A DNA stretch of 64,000 nucleotides from Euonymus europaeus (lineage: Eukaryota; Streptophyta; Magnoliopsida; Celastrales; Celastraceae), in contig OY756964.1 in NCBI GenBank assembly GCA_963580455.1, positions 21,178,001-21,242,000 of the forward strand, written 5' to 3'. A model generated the notes under the pieces. It had not been told where the DNA came from and did no database searches. It saw nothing but the letters and a program-made list of their open reading frames with translations. Shown in pieces: positions 23,874 through 35,720 of the stretch (position 1 is the first letter of the stretch; every line of letters starts with the position of its first letter). Position numbers and translations under genes: made by a program.

Positions 23874-24941
23874 GGCACTGGAGGCAGTGGTTTTCCAACA
23901 AGACTTGTTTGCACACAGCAGCAGACAAGATCTTTACAACTTGCTACAAAGCAACTGGAGCAATCACATTATTGGGCTGGAGAATGAAGAAGAAGAAGAA
24001 GAAGAGAAAGGAAGCTCATTTTATTTTCTCGACAACCAAGCAGACAATTGGAATCCTTCTGTTTCTGATTTCAACAATTTGCAACTAACAAACAATAATG
24101 CAGCCTCAGATTTGAACGATCCATCCGGGGATACATCAGCCGACATGACTACTACTACTATACGTCCAAAGAAACGTCGATCCAAGACCACAAAGAACAA
24201 AGAAGAAATCGAGAATCAGAGAATGACTCACATCACTGTGGAGCGCAATCGAAGAAAACAAATGAATGAGTATCTCTCCATGCTTCGATCTCTAATGCCG
24301 GAATCCTATGTTCAAAGGGTACGTTACATTCATCATTTCTTAGTTAATTTTGAGCAGAATCAACTTCAATTAATTAGTTTTCATGTATTTCCAGGGTGAT
24401 CAAGCATCGATCATCGGCGGCGCGATCAATTTTGTTAAGGATCTTGAGCAGAAAATACACTTAATTGATGTCTACAAAGAAATCAAGGCAGCAAAACCTG
24501 GTGGTGGTGGTGGTGGTGGTGGTGCTATTAAGTCACAAACTTTCTCTGAATTCTTCACATTCCCACAGTACTCAAAATCCGATGTTGCAGATGTAGAAGT
24601 AACAATGGTGGAGACACATGCCAACATCAAAATAAGGTCGAAAAGGCAGTCGAAGCAGCTCTTGAAGTTGGTTTCTGGGTTGCAGACTTTGTGTATCACA
24701 GTTCTTCACCTTAATGTCACAACAGCTCAACAGATTGTCCTCTACTCAGTCAGTGTGAAGGTACGTCACTTAATTGAATTTCTGTAAAACAAGACAATTA
24801 AAAAAAGAAAAACTCATGATTTGGGGATTAATTTCTTGATTAATGCAGGTAGAAGATGAGTGTAAGCTGACTTCAGTGGATGAGATTGCAACAGCAGTGT
24901 ATGAGTTGCTCGTTAGGATTCAAGATACTGTTGTGTGTTAA
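23872..24941 (+). CDS. bHLH transcription factor, group Ia (bHLH94/96-like)
   Basis: Nuclear DNA-binding transcription factor. Three exons: 23872-24318, 24395-24760 and 24849-24941, all GT-AG and phase 0, giving 301 aa. Residues 39-45 are a run of seven Glu. A basic stretch ([12 protein letters not shown]) precedes the bHLH at about 115-170. In its basic region H120, E124 and R128 form the H-E-R set that contacts E-box/G-box DNA. Helix 2 ([20 protein letters not shown]) begins exactly at exon 2. A poly-Gly run encoded by GGT repeats follows. The C-terminal part ([19 protein letters not shown] to VYELLVRIQ) is the ACT-like domain of this subgroup. The intron inside the bHLH and the [18 protein letters not shown] sequence point to the bHLH94/96/99 and 67/70/71 clade, related to the stomatal regulators SPCH, MUTE and FAMA. 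The start is the first ATG after the GA repeat. Confidence 0.92.
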
Positions 24942-27900
24942 TTAATTAATATTAATTATCAGTCTGTTTTTCATTATTATTTCTATGTCAAGCAGCAAGT
25001 AATTTCTCTCTAATTATGTTTTCATCAAGAGAAAAACTTTTCTTGGATGACTTTAATGTGTTTTTTTTAACACTAATGGACTCCCTTGCCTAAATGTAAT
25101 TGTTATTGTGAGATGTTGTTTGTTTTTTAAAGTTCAAGCTCAACCCATCTAATGAGAACTCACACCGGTCCAAAGGCCCACCTGCCATCCTCTTGCCAAC
25201 CAAAACTCAACCGACACTCTTTTGCTGGTCGACTGTAACCAAGACACATGAGATGATAGCTCATGAAAACCTTGACTGGTAGATTGAGGAAGGCTAACAC
25301 TTATAAGCTATGGTCGATATTCCTATTTTAACGATGTGTGATACTCATCACCATCACAAGACTTTGAAAGCCTTCTATGATCTTCCGGGACTTGCGGGGT
25401 TAGAACGCATTTTACGAAGTCAATGAAATTCATGCTTTATAATCTATCCATTAGATTTTTATTTTAGTAATGTGAGATTGTTTCTCAATAAATCTACCCC
25501 ACTTGTGGGTCGATCCATATTGAGCACAGGAAGTGAAATCATGAGTCACGTAAGTATAACCCGTATTTTAGCCAAACGACCTCGTTTCAATACCATTATT
25601 AGTAAATACCAATGTACTCTCTTGCAAAAACTCAGACTGTCATGGAAAGATATTGTACATTTTTTCAAGTCCAAATTAAAACTCAACCTGTCAAAGGAAT
25701 TTTCACAACCTCGTGTTCATACCATGTCCATTAAATTTGTATTTTAGTTATTTGAGATTTTTCGTCAGTATTTGTAATTTTTTCAAGACATGACTTTGTA
25801 ATCAATAATGGTCGTATGTGATGGAGTTGGACTATATGTCAAATGTCAATTACTGGAATTAGGTATCGAGCATGGGCCATCCATTTAATTGACTATTGTT
25901 TTAAATGGGCCATGCCCAAAAACTACAATCTCAATTAGGCCTTTCAAATCTGTCAATCTTGAAGATTATATATGTTCCCCTGCTAAGGCCCACCAACCCT
26001 CCGTGATAATAATTAATGGACATAAAACCCACAAATCCCTAATTAAAAAAATAATAATATTTAAACCCCCAAATCTCCACTTTTATTAAAAATGAAAATA
26101 TTTATTTCTTCCATAAATTCAACTCTAATTCAAATGATATATAGAGAAACAAATAGTTAGAGACGCGAATTTCACAAATTTCGAGTAATTTAGTTAACGA
26201 GTTTGATTATATATAATCTCGAATCTCACTACCTTCCCTTATTCAAAATATAAGCCAATTTCGCTTTTAATGGAGAGTTTGAATCAAATATTTCTTTTAT
26301 TTAAGATAATTATCATGGCCCCATCAAGGTGTAAGCAATTGGATTGTAAATATATATATATATATATAGATATATGTATGTATATTTGTTTAACTGTTCT
26401 AGTTTATGTTTAAAGGAATAAAAGTTAATGATAGTGGATTCTTAAAAGAGCCAATTCACATAATCTTGTAATTTTAACTTTTAGCAACTTCATATGTCAA
26501 GACAAAGTTGTTCCCAAATTCAGAATTGTTTTTATATTTAATTAAAAATTACATGAAAAACTGTACCTATTATGAGACTTTTTCTTCACTTAGCAAAAAT
26601 TATTACGTATTTAAAATTTCTCATAATTAAACTATGAGCTCCATCCTTTCGATTATGGTTGAATTAGCTAAAAAAAATCGTTCAAATTGAATTTGGTTTT
26701 AAGTTCAGCTGGTTATATGTTTACTGAATTGTTGGGCGTTCGAAAAGGGAAAAAAAAACTTCCTAAATAATATAGCAATATTATTAAGAAATTAGTTTTG
26801 TTTGATAGAAAGTATATATAAATTAGTGTATAAACTGTCAAATTAAATTACTTTAAACTGAGCAAATGTTTCGTAGTGCTAATTTGTTTATGATATAAAA
26901 TTATCAATTTACTAATAAGAGCATTTAAAGTGATACTAGCGAGAGGTAATGGATGTCCAAATGGACAACGAAAAGAAAAAAAAAGCTCGTCTGACAAGTA
27001 TTGAGAAAGTGAGCTGAAGGGTGTATAAACTGACTACTATATATTAAAAAAAATGGAAAAACTGGCGTGATAAACCATGTGCCTCCCAACCAAACAGGAC
27101 CTTGTGATATCGTTTCTTTTTAACTTTATTACTGTACAGTAGCTTTGTTTAAGAATGAAAATAATAACATAAAATTACCCCAAATGTTAAAATTAGTGCT
27201 CTTTGTTCTAAGCCCTATAACATAAACAACAATGATGGTTGAGTAAAGAAAAAGTAGTTAAAAAGGTCCACTACTTTTGAACGTTTTATCTTTTTCATAC
27301 AAGTCTATACACTAAAAGATGGTCACGTGCATGTGTTTAATAAAGTAATGAAGTCTAAACTGGGTCTAATAATGATATTTGGTCTCCAACCTTTTCTTTT
27401 AAGTACTTAAAATAAGTCGAATTTGCAATAAAAACCCTCCTAAATTTTGGTATGGTAGCTTAAATATCCTCTCTATATATTATTAGACATTTCAAAATGT
27501 TTAGATAGGTTCACGAACCCCTCCCAATATCCATTTTCTCGACTCCTTAAAATGAGCGGTTAGAAGATGTTCACTCACATAAACACTTCCAACACCTCCT
27601 AATATTTATAAATATCAAACAATGGTTCACTTTTATGAACTCTTCTCAATCATCATGCGAAATATTGCGATGTGGTTGAATATTAGTACCCAAAAAGTTA
27701 ATGACACAGAATTCAACGCTTTCTTAACAAATAATTTCACTACTCCTTATTGCTTGCAGGATTTTATTGACTATACCAATTACAATTACAGTTGTTCATG
27801 GAGAGAGGTTTTTTGAAATTAAAGATGGTTAAATCTTATCTCCAATAAATAACAATAATATAACGAGAAGAAATATTGAATGAATTAGTTCTACTATCTA

Positions 27901-28599
27901 TGAGTAAGATCTAGTTGATGAACTTGTTAAGAATACTGATTCGCATCTCAAAAGGAGAGACTTATATTTTCAAAGCATATTTAATAATATTTCACGTGAA
28001 TTGGATTGTGTTACTTATAAAACCAAAATTAGATTTTATATTTATATTTGTATTTAGATTTTGTCATAAATTTATTGATCATTTTTAATATAAAAATTAT
28101 GTTACTGTCATTTCGGTTCTTTTATCAATAATATAAAAACATTACTGTGTGTCATTTTGGGAACCAACATTTAAAGTCCAAACAAATTTACCGATTCAAT
28201 TAAGTGAGCATGTCATTGAGCGACAATCACTATGCATATAAACATTTTCCTTTTCAATAGAGAATGAATTCGAATCCTCCATCCCCAATTCCCTCGAATA
28301 AAAAAAAGTTAACCGGTTCAATATACTGCTTTTTGAATACAATCCAGGTAAGTTTAAAAAATCACTATTGTAATTGATATTTACTATTTTCAATTCTTCA
28401 TGCCCTCGAACTAAAGTATGTGTGTGTGTATAAATATTAATTCATTCATATTGATAAGCCCCTCCAGGCTTATATCATAGAAGATTCAAACCCCAGACTC
28501 TCTGGTTCCCCTTTTGTCTTCTACCTTTTTGTTTCCTAGTGGGACTAAAAGGATTCTTCGTAAACATTCTCTCTCCACATGTCTACACATTCCTTGGAT
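24942..28599. other. AT-rich spacer downstream of the bHLH gene
   Basis: About 3.6 kb with no supportable gene. The first 150 bp are the likely 3' UTR of the bHLH gene. A diverged direct repeat of about 45 bp (CCATTAGATTTTTATTTTAG at 25448-25467 and CCATTAAATTTGTATTTTAG at 25728-25747) suggests an old element. A TA-rich microsatellite lies at about 26350-26368. The rest is AT-rich, with stops in all frames. Confidence 0.4.
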
Positions 28600-28619
28600 T
28601 CACATGACCATTAATCCAT

Positions 28620-29000
28620 AAACAACTCTGTGGCACTTGGGTCCCGCCACTTCGCTCCACAACACTAAGGTCATTAATGGTTCTTTCCGCTTCACGACAC
28701 TTGGGTCTTTGATGGTTCTAATTGTAACTCTAGGGTTCTCAGACGTTTCGCTCCATGACTTCTCACTCCTCGTAGCTTGGTTCCACGACGCTTTCTGCTC
28801 CACGGCTCTAGGGCCCGCAACATCTCATTGCTCAACGATTGGGTCCCCAACAGATCTGTTCCACGACACTTGGCTCCTCGATGGTTTGTTTTACTTGCAA
28901 CTCTGGAGTTCTCGATATTTCGCACAAACGACCTATCATTCCTTTGGAGCTTGGCTCCGAGACATTCTCCTCCGTCACACCTTACAAAATTTGGCACCAG
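28620..29000. repeat. Degenerate GC-richer minisatellite
   Basis: The motifs CTCCACGAC, ACTTGGGTC, CTCGATGGTT and GCTCCA recur with irregular spacing through about 380 bp, for example near 28646, 28695, 28752, 28790, 28858 and 28873. The tract is clearly richer in C than its surroundings. Overlapping ORFs on both strands (up to about 140 codons) arise from the low stop content of the repeat and show no domain, so they are not called as genes. Confidence 0.55.
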
Positions 29001-29467
29001 AAGAATTCACCAACTATGCTATCACCACAGTGGTTCGCAGCCTTTACTATGGTCATCAAGGATTATGAAAATTTTATTGTCAAGTATTAAAATGGTTGGG
29101 GCATGCCCCTATCATCAATCCAGAATTGTATACAAGGGTCGAATGAACAAGTACGAAGAAGCACAGTGCAATATTGACGACTTGATCAATCATCCATGGC
29201 ATTGAAAGAAAATCATTTAAAACTTTGACAGCAATTCATGGCCATATCATATCAGCTCGAATCTGCTGTAGTTCATCACTTCAAAACTCACAAGATACAG
29301 AAACACATCATAAGCTCCATTCTACATACATTTGGCACGTTTAGGCTTTCAAAAATCAGTCGTCAAACATGACATGCAAAGTGAATTTCAACGACATGAA
29401 TTTCCTGTATAACTGTGTGTTTTTTAGACTGTTCAATAGAATCCAGGTAGTAAAGATGTTTGATGCA

Positions 29468-32400
29468 TTAGTTGATGGCGATGATAAGAAAACCAACAGA
29501 TACATACATGAGAAGAACGGGATAGAGGGCAAGGGCTTTTCTTCTTGGATTGACAGCAGAACTCATGAAAGGATAAGCAGCCCAGGAGCTCCAAGCCAAC
29601 GTCACACAAACAACAATCGCTTTTAATATCACATCGTCCTTCAGCATACAGATCAAAGCCCCAAGATCCAAAGGGAACAGGCAATAGCCCAGAAGACTAA
29701 GGCTTTGAAAGAAAATTATTTGTCCACCCTGAAACAAAGTGCATTGAACAATTTTAAACCCAGGCTTTAGTATATTCGAAATATCACAAAGTGGCAAATT
29801 GATGAAGATATATAGCAGCCACTAGTAAGGAGATATTGTCCTCATACACACACACCCATATAATAGAGAGCAATAGATATAGAGAGAGAAACGTATAGGG
29901 AGAGGGACATGAAGTATTACCAGTAGCAGTACATTCAATGTCAAAATTACAGCACCAGCTGCAAGTACTGCAAATGAAACAGCAAAGACCTCTGACTGAT
30001 AGATAATTAGAAAAATTGTCAGTGCCGAATGAAGTAAGCTAGATTTCCTTTAAAAACAAAAACTTTAACCATATCATAAGGTATTGCAGACTACATGAAA
30101 AAGAGGTCAACGACTGAATATGGAAATAGAGCTTAACGTCCACAAAAAATATAGCATTCCTATTGCCTAAATTATTGAATGCAAAAAGACAGTCTTCACT
30201 TTTCATCTCTTGCAAAAATCTCATGTTTTGAAGATAATGAAATGAGAAACAGAGAAAGGAACAAACTTATAACAAATAAAAGGAAACCAGTCAAGCAGAT
30301 CATAAGGCTGTGTTTGGAAGGACGTTTCGGGAGGTGATGTTTCAGGGAGTTTTAGAAAATGAGGTTTTAAAAGGTTTTATAAAGCCTCATGAAACCTTGT
30401 TTGGTAGGAGGTTTCAAAAAAGAAGTTTCATAAAGTTTTTTAAGTTGAGCATGAGGCTATTTTTGTCTTTTCAATTTTATTATATAATAAAACCTCCCCA
30501 AACCCTCAAATTAGGGGTTTCACTTTTGATTTGAGATGGAGGTTTTGGGAGGTTTCGCAAAACTTAACGAAACTTCCTACCAAAAGGGGTTTCGTTAAAA
30601 ACGAAACCTGTCCAAACCTCCTTCCAAACACAACCTAAGTGGACCCTAAGCAATGCATTGGACATAATTGTATCTCACTATTCAATAATTGCCGTTGCAT
30701 AGATACTCACTCAGAAAGAAATTTAGCACATAAAGCATTATGCTGCAACATCTCTCATCAAAGCAAAGTCTGTAGAACAACACATCCTGAAAGCTGTCAC
30801 TTTACACCGACCCAAGTATCCACTATCATTTTATGTAAGCTCTGTTTGTAGTTAAAGGATGCTTGCTACCAAAGCCCTATCTTGAGAAAACCCCAAGAAA
30901 CCTCAAAAAGAAAAGAAAAGAAAAATATATTGTGTTCGTTATGATCTCCATTGATGAAAAAAAAATTAATAAATAAACCATAGTTTCACTTACGTAGACC
31001 ACACGTGTTTTCATAAAATATAAGCAAGATATAAACATCTATCAGAAAACTAAAAAGAATGTTCCACCAAACGGATATTGTTTTAAGACACAGATGAACA
31101 CGCGATCCAACTTTAGGAAAACAAACTTGATGATATTGACAGATAAGGTAGACTGTATAGAAATTGACGACATAGCAGATTCTAAAATCCTGAGCAACAA
31201 GAATGAGCAAAAGATGTATAATTCCCAGTTAAGTTCAAATCCTACGTGCAAAAAAAGAGATGGAAAGATGTGATGAACATGGGAAATTACACTAGTATTC
31301 ACTCAACATCTAGATAACAAGAACATAATCGCTGAAGAGAAAAATAAGAACAAAAAAATCACCTATCTGAGTCAAAAAAAAATCATTCTCATATAATAAC
31401 ATCACACAATACACTACAAATAAGTAACAAATGGACTTCTAATGAAGCTTATTTAGTGCTTTCTTCGCCACAAATTTGACAATGAACAGAGATATACTAG
31501 CCACGTGGACATGTGATTCCACCTATAACATACCCAAGTGCACTCAACATAGACATTCCCATAGGACAAACTGATCAGACCAGCAATTTTCATCTAGTCA
31601 GTTATGCATTAAAAAACCATAAAGTTTTCCGAAAAGCTTCCAGGAAGGAACACATATGCAGAAAATTTATCAAAGGTCTGTAGTTTTTCCACGCTAGTAA
31701 GAATGTAAGATAGTACCAAATGAAAATTGTCTTTTATCTTTCTCAAAATCTTTTAGCATTATACACAAAAAATAAAAAATAAAAATCCATTCAAGCAACA
31801 AACAAACTGGGAAGTTGAAGAATCATCTTGCAAAACATTCCATAACTAGTTTATGTACAATGAAACCAAGCTGCTGGTGCCTGGTCCATAGATCAAATTG
31901 TTAAGGGCTACTTAATAGTTTGTCATGAAAACGCTTTTAAGATGCATAAAAAAGTCCCAAAAGGAAAGCAAGCCTGGAGGATGAAATTAAAGCCTGGAGT
32001 TATGTTCGACGCCCAAAAAGATATGATTTCTGCAGTTCCTCCAACAATTTTCTGGTTTATAAGTAAAGCAAAAAATAAGAATCACGGTACAGTGGAGGAT
32101 GAAATTAAAGCCTGGAGTTATGTTCGACGCCCAAAAAGATATGATTTCTGCAGTTCCTCCAACAATTTTCTGGTTTATAAGTAAAGCAAAAAATAAGAAT
32201 CTCTAGGGCCAGGGGAAAAGAATAACCCATTTGGGTAGTGAGGAATGGGTAGTAAGAAAAACTTTGCTACTGAGATGAGAAAGAAGTATAACGTAGATGA
32301 TTGTGTAGCTTTCAATGTCACGGGCACATTGATTCTCAACTCGGGTAAAAAGGCAGCATCCCTTGAGGCCTCTTTCTTATAGAGTTCATTTAACTTTCAA

Positions 32401-33917
32401 AAATAAATTTAGATTTAGATTCTCGACCAAAGGTCAAATTTAAGGTCATCTGTAATAGTCTACATATTATACATTGCATATATAATATCATTTCGATACA
32501 TGAGAATCAAGTATACAAAAAATATGAAAGGAATGACATTCTTTATCAGGAGAGAATGATTAAAATTTAAAAGTTTAAAACAAATATAATGTCAACATTT
32601 ATGAAAGGAAAAAGGTAAAAATGTTGATGCTTCCCACGTTGAATATGAGAATTCATGATTGATAAATGCTAAATGACTAAAACGAGTCCACAGAATATGG
32701 ACACTTAACTCAATAGTGCAATAAATAAATCAGACTATATTGCCCGCAAACACCTTAGGGTATGTCCTTTGGCTTGATAACCTAGACAAGAAGGTGAGAC
32801 TAGGCAACAATCCTTAATCCCTTATATCATAGAACCCCGAGTTCCTAGATGCTAGTCCCTACCAAACTGGAGAAGGCAGATAGGATTACATATAATCACC
32901 TATCATGGTTCATACAAGCTTGTAACAATTCATGAAAAAGAAGCATAGTGTGCAGAAGTGAAATGATGTATAGATTATAAACACCCAAAAACATGTCCTA
33001 GCTCAACTTAGCCTGAGGAAGCCTCTGCTCTTATTTACTATTAATCAGCCTGTAAAAAAGATCACAAGAAAATCTACCTCATCTTCGAGAAAACTACTCT
33101 CTTCTTAAACCCTCATATAAGCCATACTTGAAGAGCTAGATCAAGACAACACACATTAAGTAAAAATGTGCACATCAATAAGAGAAATGACACGAGTTCA
33201 AAAACAATGAATTATTTACAAGATTAGCTACCTACCCAAGCTTTGAGAAAGGAGAGGACACAAGCTATACTGACGATCAGAACATAATAATAGCTAATAT
33301 ACCAACAAAATTCAAAAAATTTAACCCGAAGATCAATATACCAGAAGCCACGAAAAAGCAAGATGAATAATATTTTTGACAATTAGCCCGAAGAATCCAA
33401 TGTCACTCACCTTCTTGACCGACGCAGACCACGAAAGCGTGAGGCCGAGGAACACAATGAAGAAGAATGGCCCCCAAAGATCCCAATCCCTCAGCGCCTT
33501 ACCGGGGTCCTCACGATAGGGGTTAGGGAACACCACGAGCTTCAAATTGCTCACGATCCTCGACAGATCCCGCTTCACCGTGTCCCACACGGGCTCCGTC
33601 AACGTGTTTGGCGGTGAACCGAACCCGCTCGCCGTGATGTTCGGGCGGGAGCTGCTGGAATTACTGGATGGTGGAAGACGCGGAGGCGGAGCAGGGACAG
33701 GAGGCACCTTCTGGTTGGACGACGGAGGAAGAGGTGGGAGGTTAGACGGGATAAAAGGAGCCGACGAGACGGGGATCGAGGCCCGAGGTGGACTGGGCGG
33801 GCGGACCGGGAGTACCGTGCTGGGGCTCGACTGCACACTGGCGTGGATTAAGTTCTCGATCTCATCGATGTCAGACTGAGAGGAGGCATGTAATGGTATT
33901 GTGTCGCTGTGTGACAT
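29468..33917 (-). CDS. YIP4: YIP4-type YIP1-family Golgi/TGN membrane protein
   Basis: Five-pass membrane protein of the YIP1/YIPF6 family. In Arabidopsis YIP4a/YIP4b work with ECHIDNA at the trans-Golgi network in secretion of cell-wall polysaccharides. Three exons: 33411-33917, 29921-29995 and 29468-29728, phase 0 throughout, giving 280 aa. The N-terminus [21 protein letters not shown] is followed by a Pro/Ser-rich cytosolic region to about residue 100, then the conserved [14 protein letters not shown] and [21 protein letters not shown] segments. Hydrophobic stretches lie near 150-166, 172-194, 198-222, 226-250 and 260-280. The C-terminus is GFLIIAIN. Intron 1 is 3.4 kb and contains a MITE and a tandem duplication. 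Its exon borders agree with the continuous family sequence (WSASVKK then SEVFAV). A third Arabidopsis YIP1 gene also exists, so the paralogue is not fixed. Confidence 0.94.
30306..30635. mobile_element. Tourist-like (PIF/Harbinger) MITE in YIP4 intron 1
   Basis: A 330-bp element with 17-bp terminal inverted repeats that differ at one base: GGCTGTGTTTGGAAGGA on the left and GGTTGTGTTTGGAAGGA on the right (inverted). It is flanked by the 3-bp target-site duplication TAA at 30303-30305 and 30636-30638. This size, end sequence and TAA duplication are standard for Tourist MITEs. The interior carries GGTTTC(G/A)-rich inverted stretches and no ORF of note. Confidence 0.88.
31975..32201. repeat. 118-bp tandem duplication in YIP4 intron 1
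   Basis: Bases 31975-32083 and 32093-32201 are identical by eye, with a 118-bp period. Each contains GGAGGATGAAATTAAAGCCT and CCTCCAACAATTTTCTGG. The lack of divergence in a non-coding intron means either a very recent duplication or an assembly artefact. An ORF running through both copies is a by-product. Confidence 0.9.
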
Positions 33918-34066
33918 TTTTCTTTCTAAGAGCTGTGTTTTTTCCTTCTACGTTTCGCGCGAAAGTGAAGGAAAATTATGAGCAGATCTGCGGAACAAGA
34001 AGAAAACGGGGAGAAGGGAATGGAGACATGCGGCTAGAACAGCTGAATTGGATCCGGTTCTTTAGC
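33918..34066. promoter_or_regulatory. YIP4 promoter/leader region
   Basis: About 150 bp upstream of the YIP4 ATG, before the TIR element that starts at 34067. It contains a TTTCGCGCGAAAG palindrome near 33954-33966, an E2F-like TTTCGCGC core. A promoter role is inferred from position only. If the nearby transposon is recent, it has been inserted close to the start of transcription. Confidence 0.35.
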
Positions 34067-35152
34067 CAGTGTTATAAAAACCGTGAACGTGGACCTAGTT
34101 CGGTGGGTCATTGGTTCACTGATTCAATCTGGGTTATATGCGGAACTGTAAACCTGATTAAAATTTTAAAAATAATATATTTAATATAAAAAATAAATAA
34201 CTTAATGATATGATAATATTTTATATAAAAAATAAGGTATTGTAAAATCAAGGTTAATACATATATCTGATACATAATAATACACCTTATTTATATGGAA
34301 ATTAGTTTTTAATAAGGGGATTAACGATAGATTTTGATCGATTTTTTTGACATATTTTAACCAAATCATTTAGTCGATTTTCTGTTTTATTTTAATGAAA
34401 ATATGTAAAAAAATTTGAAATAAATCCACAAAACGGTTCGATTTTAATTGGTTTCAATTTGATCCTTTTTTATGGCACTGCTTTTTCATCATAAGTTAAT
34501 GGTATATAACAAAGGATTCAATTACAGTTCAAATTATAATCATATTTTATAACATTTTAAACTTTCAAAAATAAAATTATTAATTTTTTATTTTTTAAAA
34601 ACTGACCAGGTTTTACCAAGTGTTCTAAAATTCGCTAGCGTCAATCACGGCTAGGCAATTGTTGAGTAGATGTATATGTAATTAGTATTTTATATATATA
34701 TGTTCAATTGTTCAATATTTATTTGGGTCAACACTTCCCTTGTATTAACATACGAACATTAAAATGAAAATACAATGTGATTATTATATTTTAATATCAG
34801 TTATAAGATTTTGACTCATAAGTTTAAGATAACATTTTATCTTTGTTGTTGCAATTTTGACAATTAAACGGGCTATGCGAGGACTAGGCGGTCGGCCACA
34901 TAGATTTACATAATTGTCCTTATTTGGTGCGATTAGCTGCCCTCCAGTGCCTAGGTGTGGCCTAGGCGGGGCATTTTAGAACACTGGTTTTACCAGATCA
35001 ACTGGCCAAGTTTTATAAAAATCCACTGGTTTGACCAATTATTACCAATTTGATTACTTAATTGGTATGATTGATAGAACTGTGTCGACTTGATCAACGA
35101 TTCACCGATTTTACGATCCATTTAGTCGATATGATATGATTTTGTAACACTG
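34067..35152. mobile_element. TIR element with CAGTGTTATAAAA ends, host of a nested MITE
   Basis: The left end CAGTGTTATAAAAACCG (34067) and the right end (inverted, CAGTGTTACAAAATCAT, ending at 35152) form a terminal inverted repeat. Repeated GGTTT(A/G)ACCA-type and GATTCACCGATTT-like motifs lie inside. It is interrupted by a smaller element at 34619-34985; without that insertion the host is about 710 bp. I found no clear target-site duplication. Non-coding. Confidence 0.6.
34619..34985. mobile_element. MULE-type MITE nested in a larger element
   Basis: A 367-bp element with inverted ends AGTGTTCTAAAAT on both sides. It is flanked by the perfect 10-bp direct repeat GGTTTTACCA at 34609-34618 and 34986-34995. 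A 9-10-bp duplication fits Mutator-like elements. Subterminal sequences contain CTAGGC(A/G)-type motifs in inverted order. Non-coding. It sits inside the CAGTGTTATAAAA element, so it inserted later. Confidence 0.85.
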
Positions 35153-35573
35153 CGTTGGCCTACTTACGAGTTGGGCCTTGTGTTCATAACTAAAAGAACA
35201 ATCTCTAATTTTGCTGGTAGTATACATGCTACTTCAAAGTTCAAATGTCGTAACAATTACATACAAGGGTTTTAATTAAATGATTAGTTGGAGGTGAGAG
35301 ACTATTAAATGCTTAATTGTAATGCCAATTATGAATTTCAAATTCTCTATTTTCTTCTAGATAATTATGTGAAAAAGGTCCTGAAAAACTTCCCAACATT
35401 TGAAGGTGTTGATGATATTTTTGTGATCGGCCCAATGATCGAAGGGCTTCAAATATGTTCCAAGGCCCGCATATCTAATGGGTGGAGCTTCCAGGCCCGT
35501 GATAAAATCGTAACCTTTATGGGGTCTCTAGTCTCTACAACAGATTTGTTGCATCAGATTCGAAGGAGAACTT
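35153..35573. other. Spacer upstream of the 48-aa ORF
   Basis: A mixed region of about 420 bp. Its second half (about 35370-35570) is less AT-rich and could be the 5' UTR and promoter of the small ORF. A reading frame from 35309 overlaps the small ORF in another frame and has no recognisable content. Confidence 0.35.
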
Positions 35574-35720
35574 ATGGCGTTGATGAGGGGAGAACCATTG
35601 GTGAGGAAGCTTGCAGCGGTGGCTAAGTACTATGTGCTTCCAGGTTCCATGGTGGCTGCTTTGTTATACTCTCCTCCTGACTATTATTACTCTTCCAAGA
35701 CGGATAAATCATCCAAATAG
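35574..35720 (+). CDS. Small 48-aa protein with a hydrophobic segment, unrecognised
   Basis: An ATG-started ORF of 48 codons, preceded by an in-frame TAG about 50 bp upstream, so the start is fixed. The sequence begins MALMRGEPLVRKLAAVAKYY, continues with a short hydrophobic stretch (VLPGSMVAALL, about residues 21-31) and a tyrosine-rich PPDYYY, and ends in a charged TDKSSK tail. A basic N-terminus before one hydrophobic stretch is what small mitochondrial inner-membrane subunits often look like, but I cannot name a family. The base composition of the ORF is higher in GC than its flanks. The long tract after the stop may contain spliced 3' UTR. Confidence 0.5.
   Translation: MALMRGEPLVRKLAAVAKYYVLPGSMVAALLYSPPDYYYSSKTDKSSK

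Noticed and set aside
28637..29205. Several overlapping ORFs of 80-143 codons
   Set aside because: They coincide with the degenerate C-rich minisatellite and show no domain or splice structure.
31942..32184. 80-codon ORF with an internal repeated peptide
   Set aside because: It is produced by the 118-bp tandem duplication inside the YIP4 intron.
33547..33879. 110-codon ORF on the plus strand and a 79-codon minus-strand ORF in another frame
   Set aside because: Shadows of the GC-rich, Pro/Ser-coding first exon of YIP4; no domain and wrong frame.
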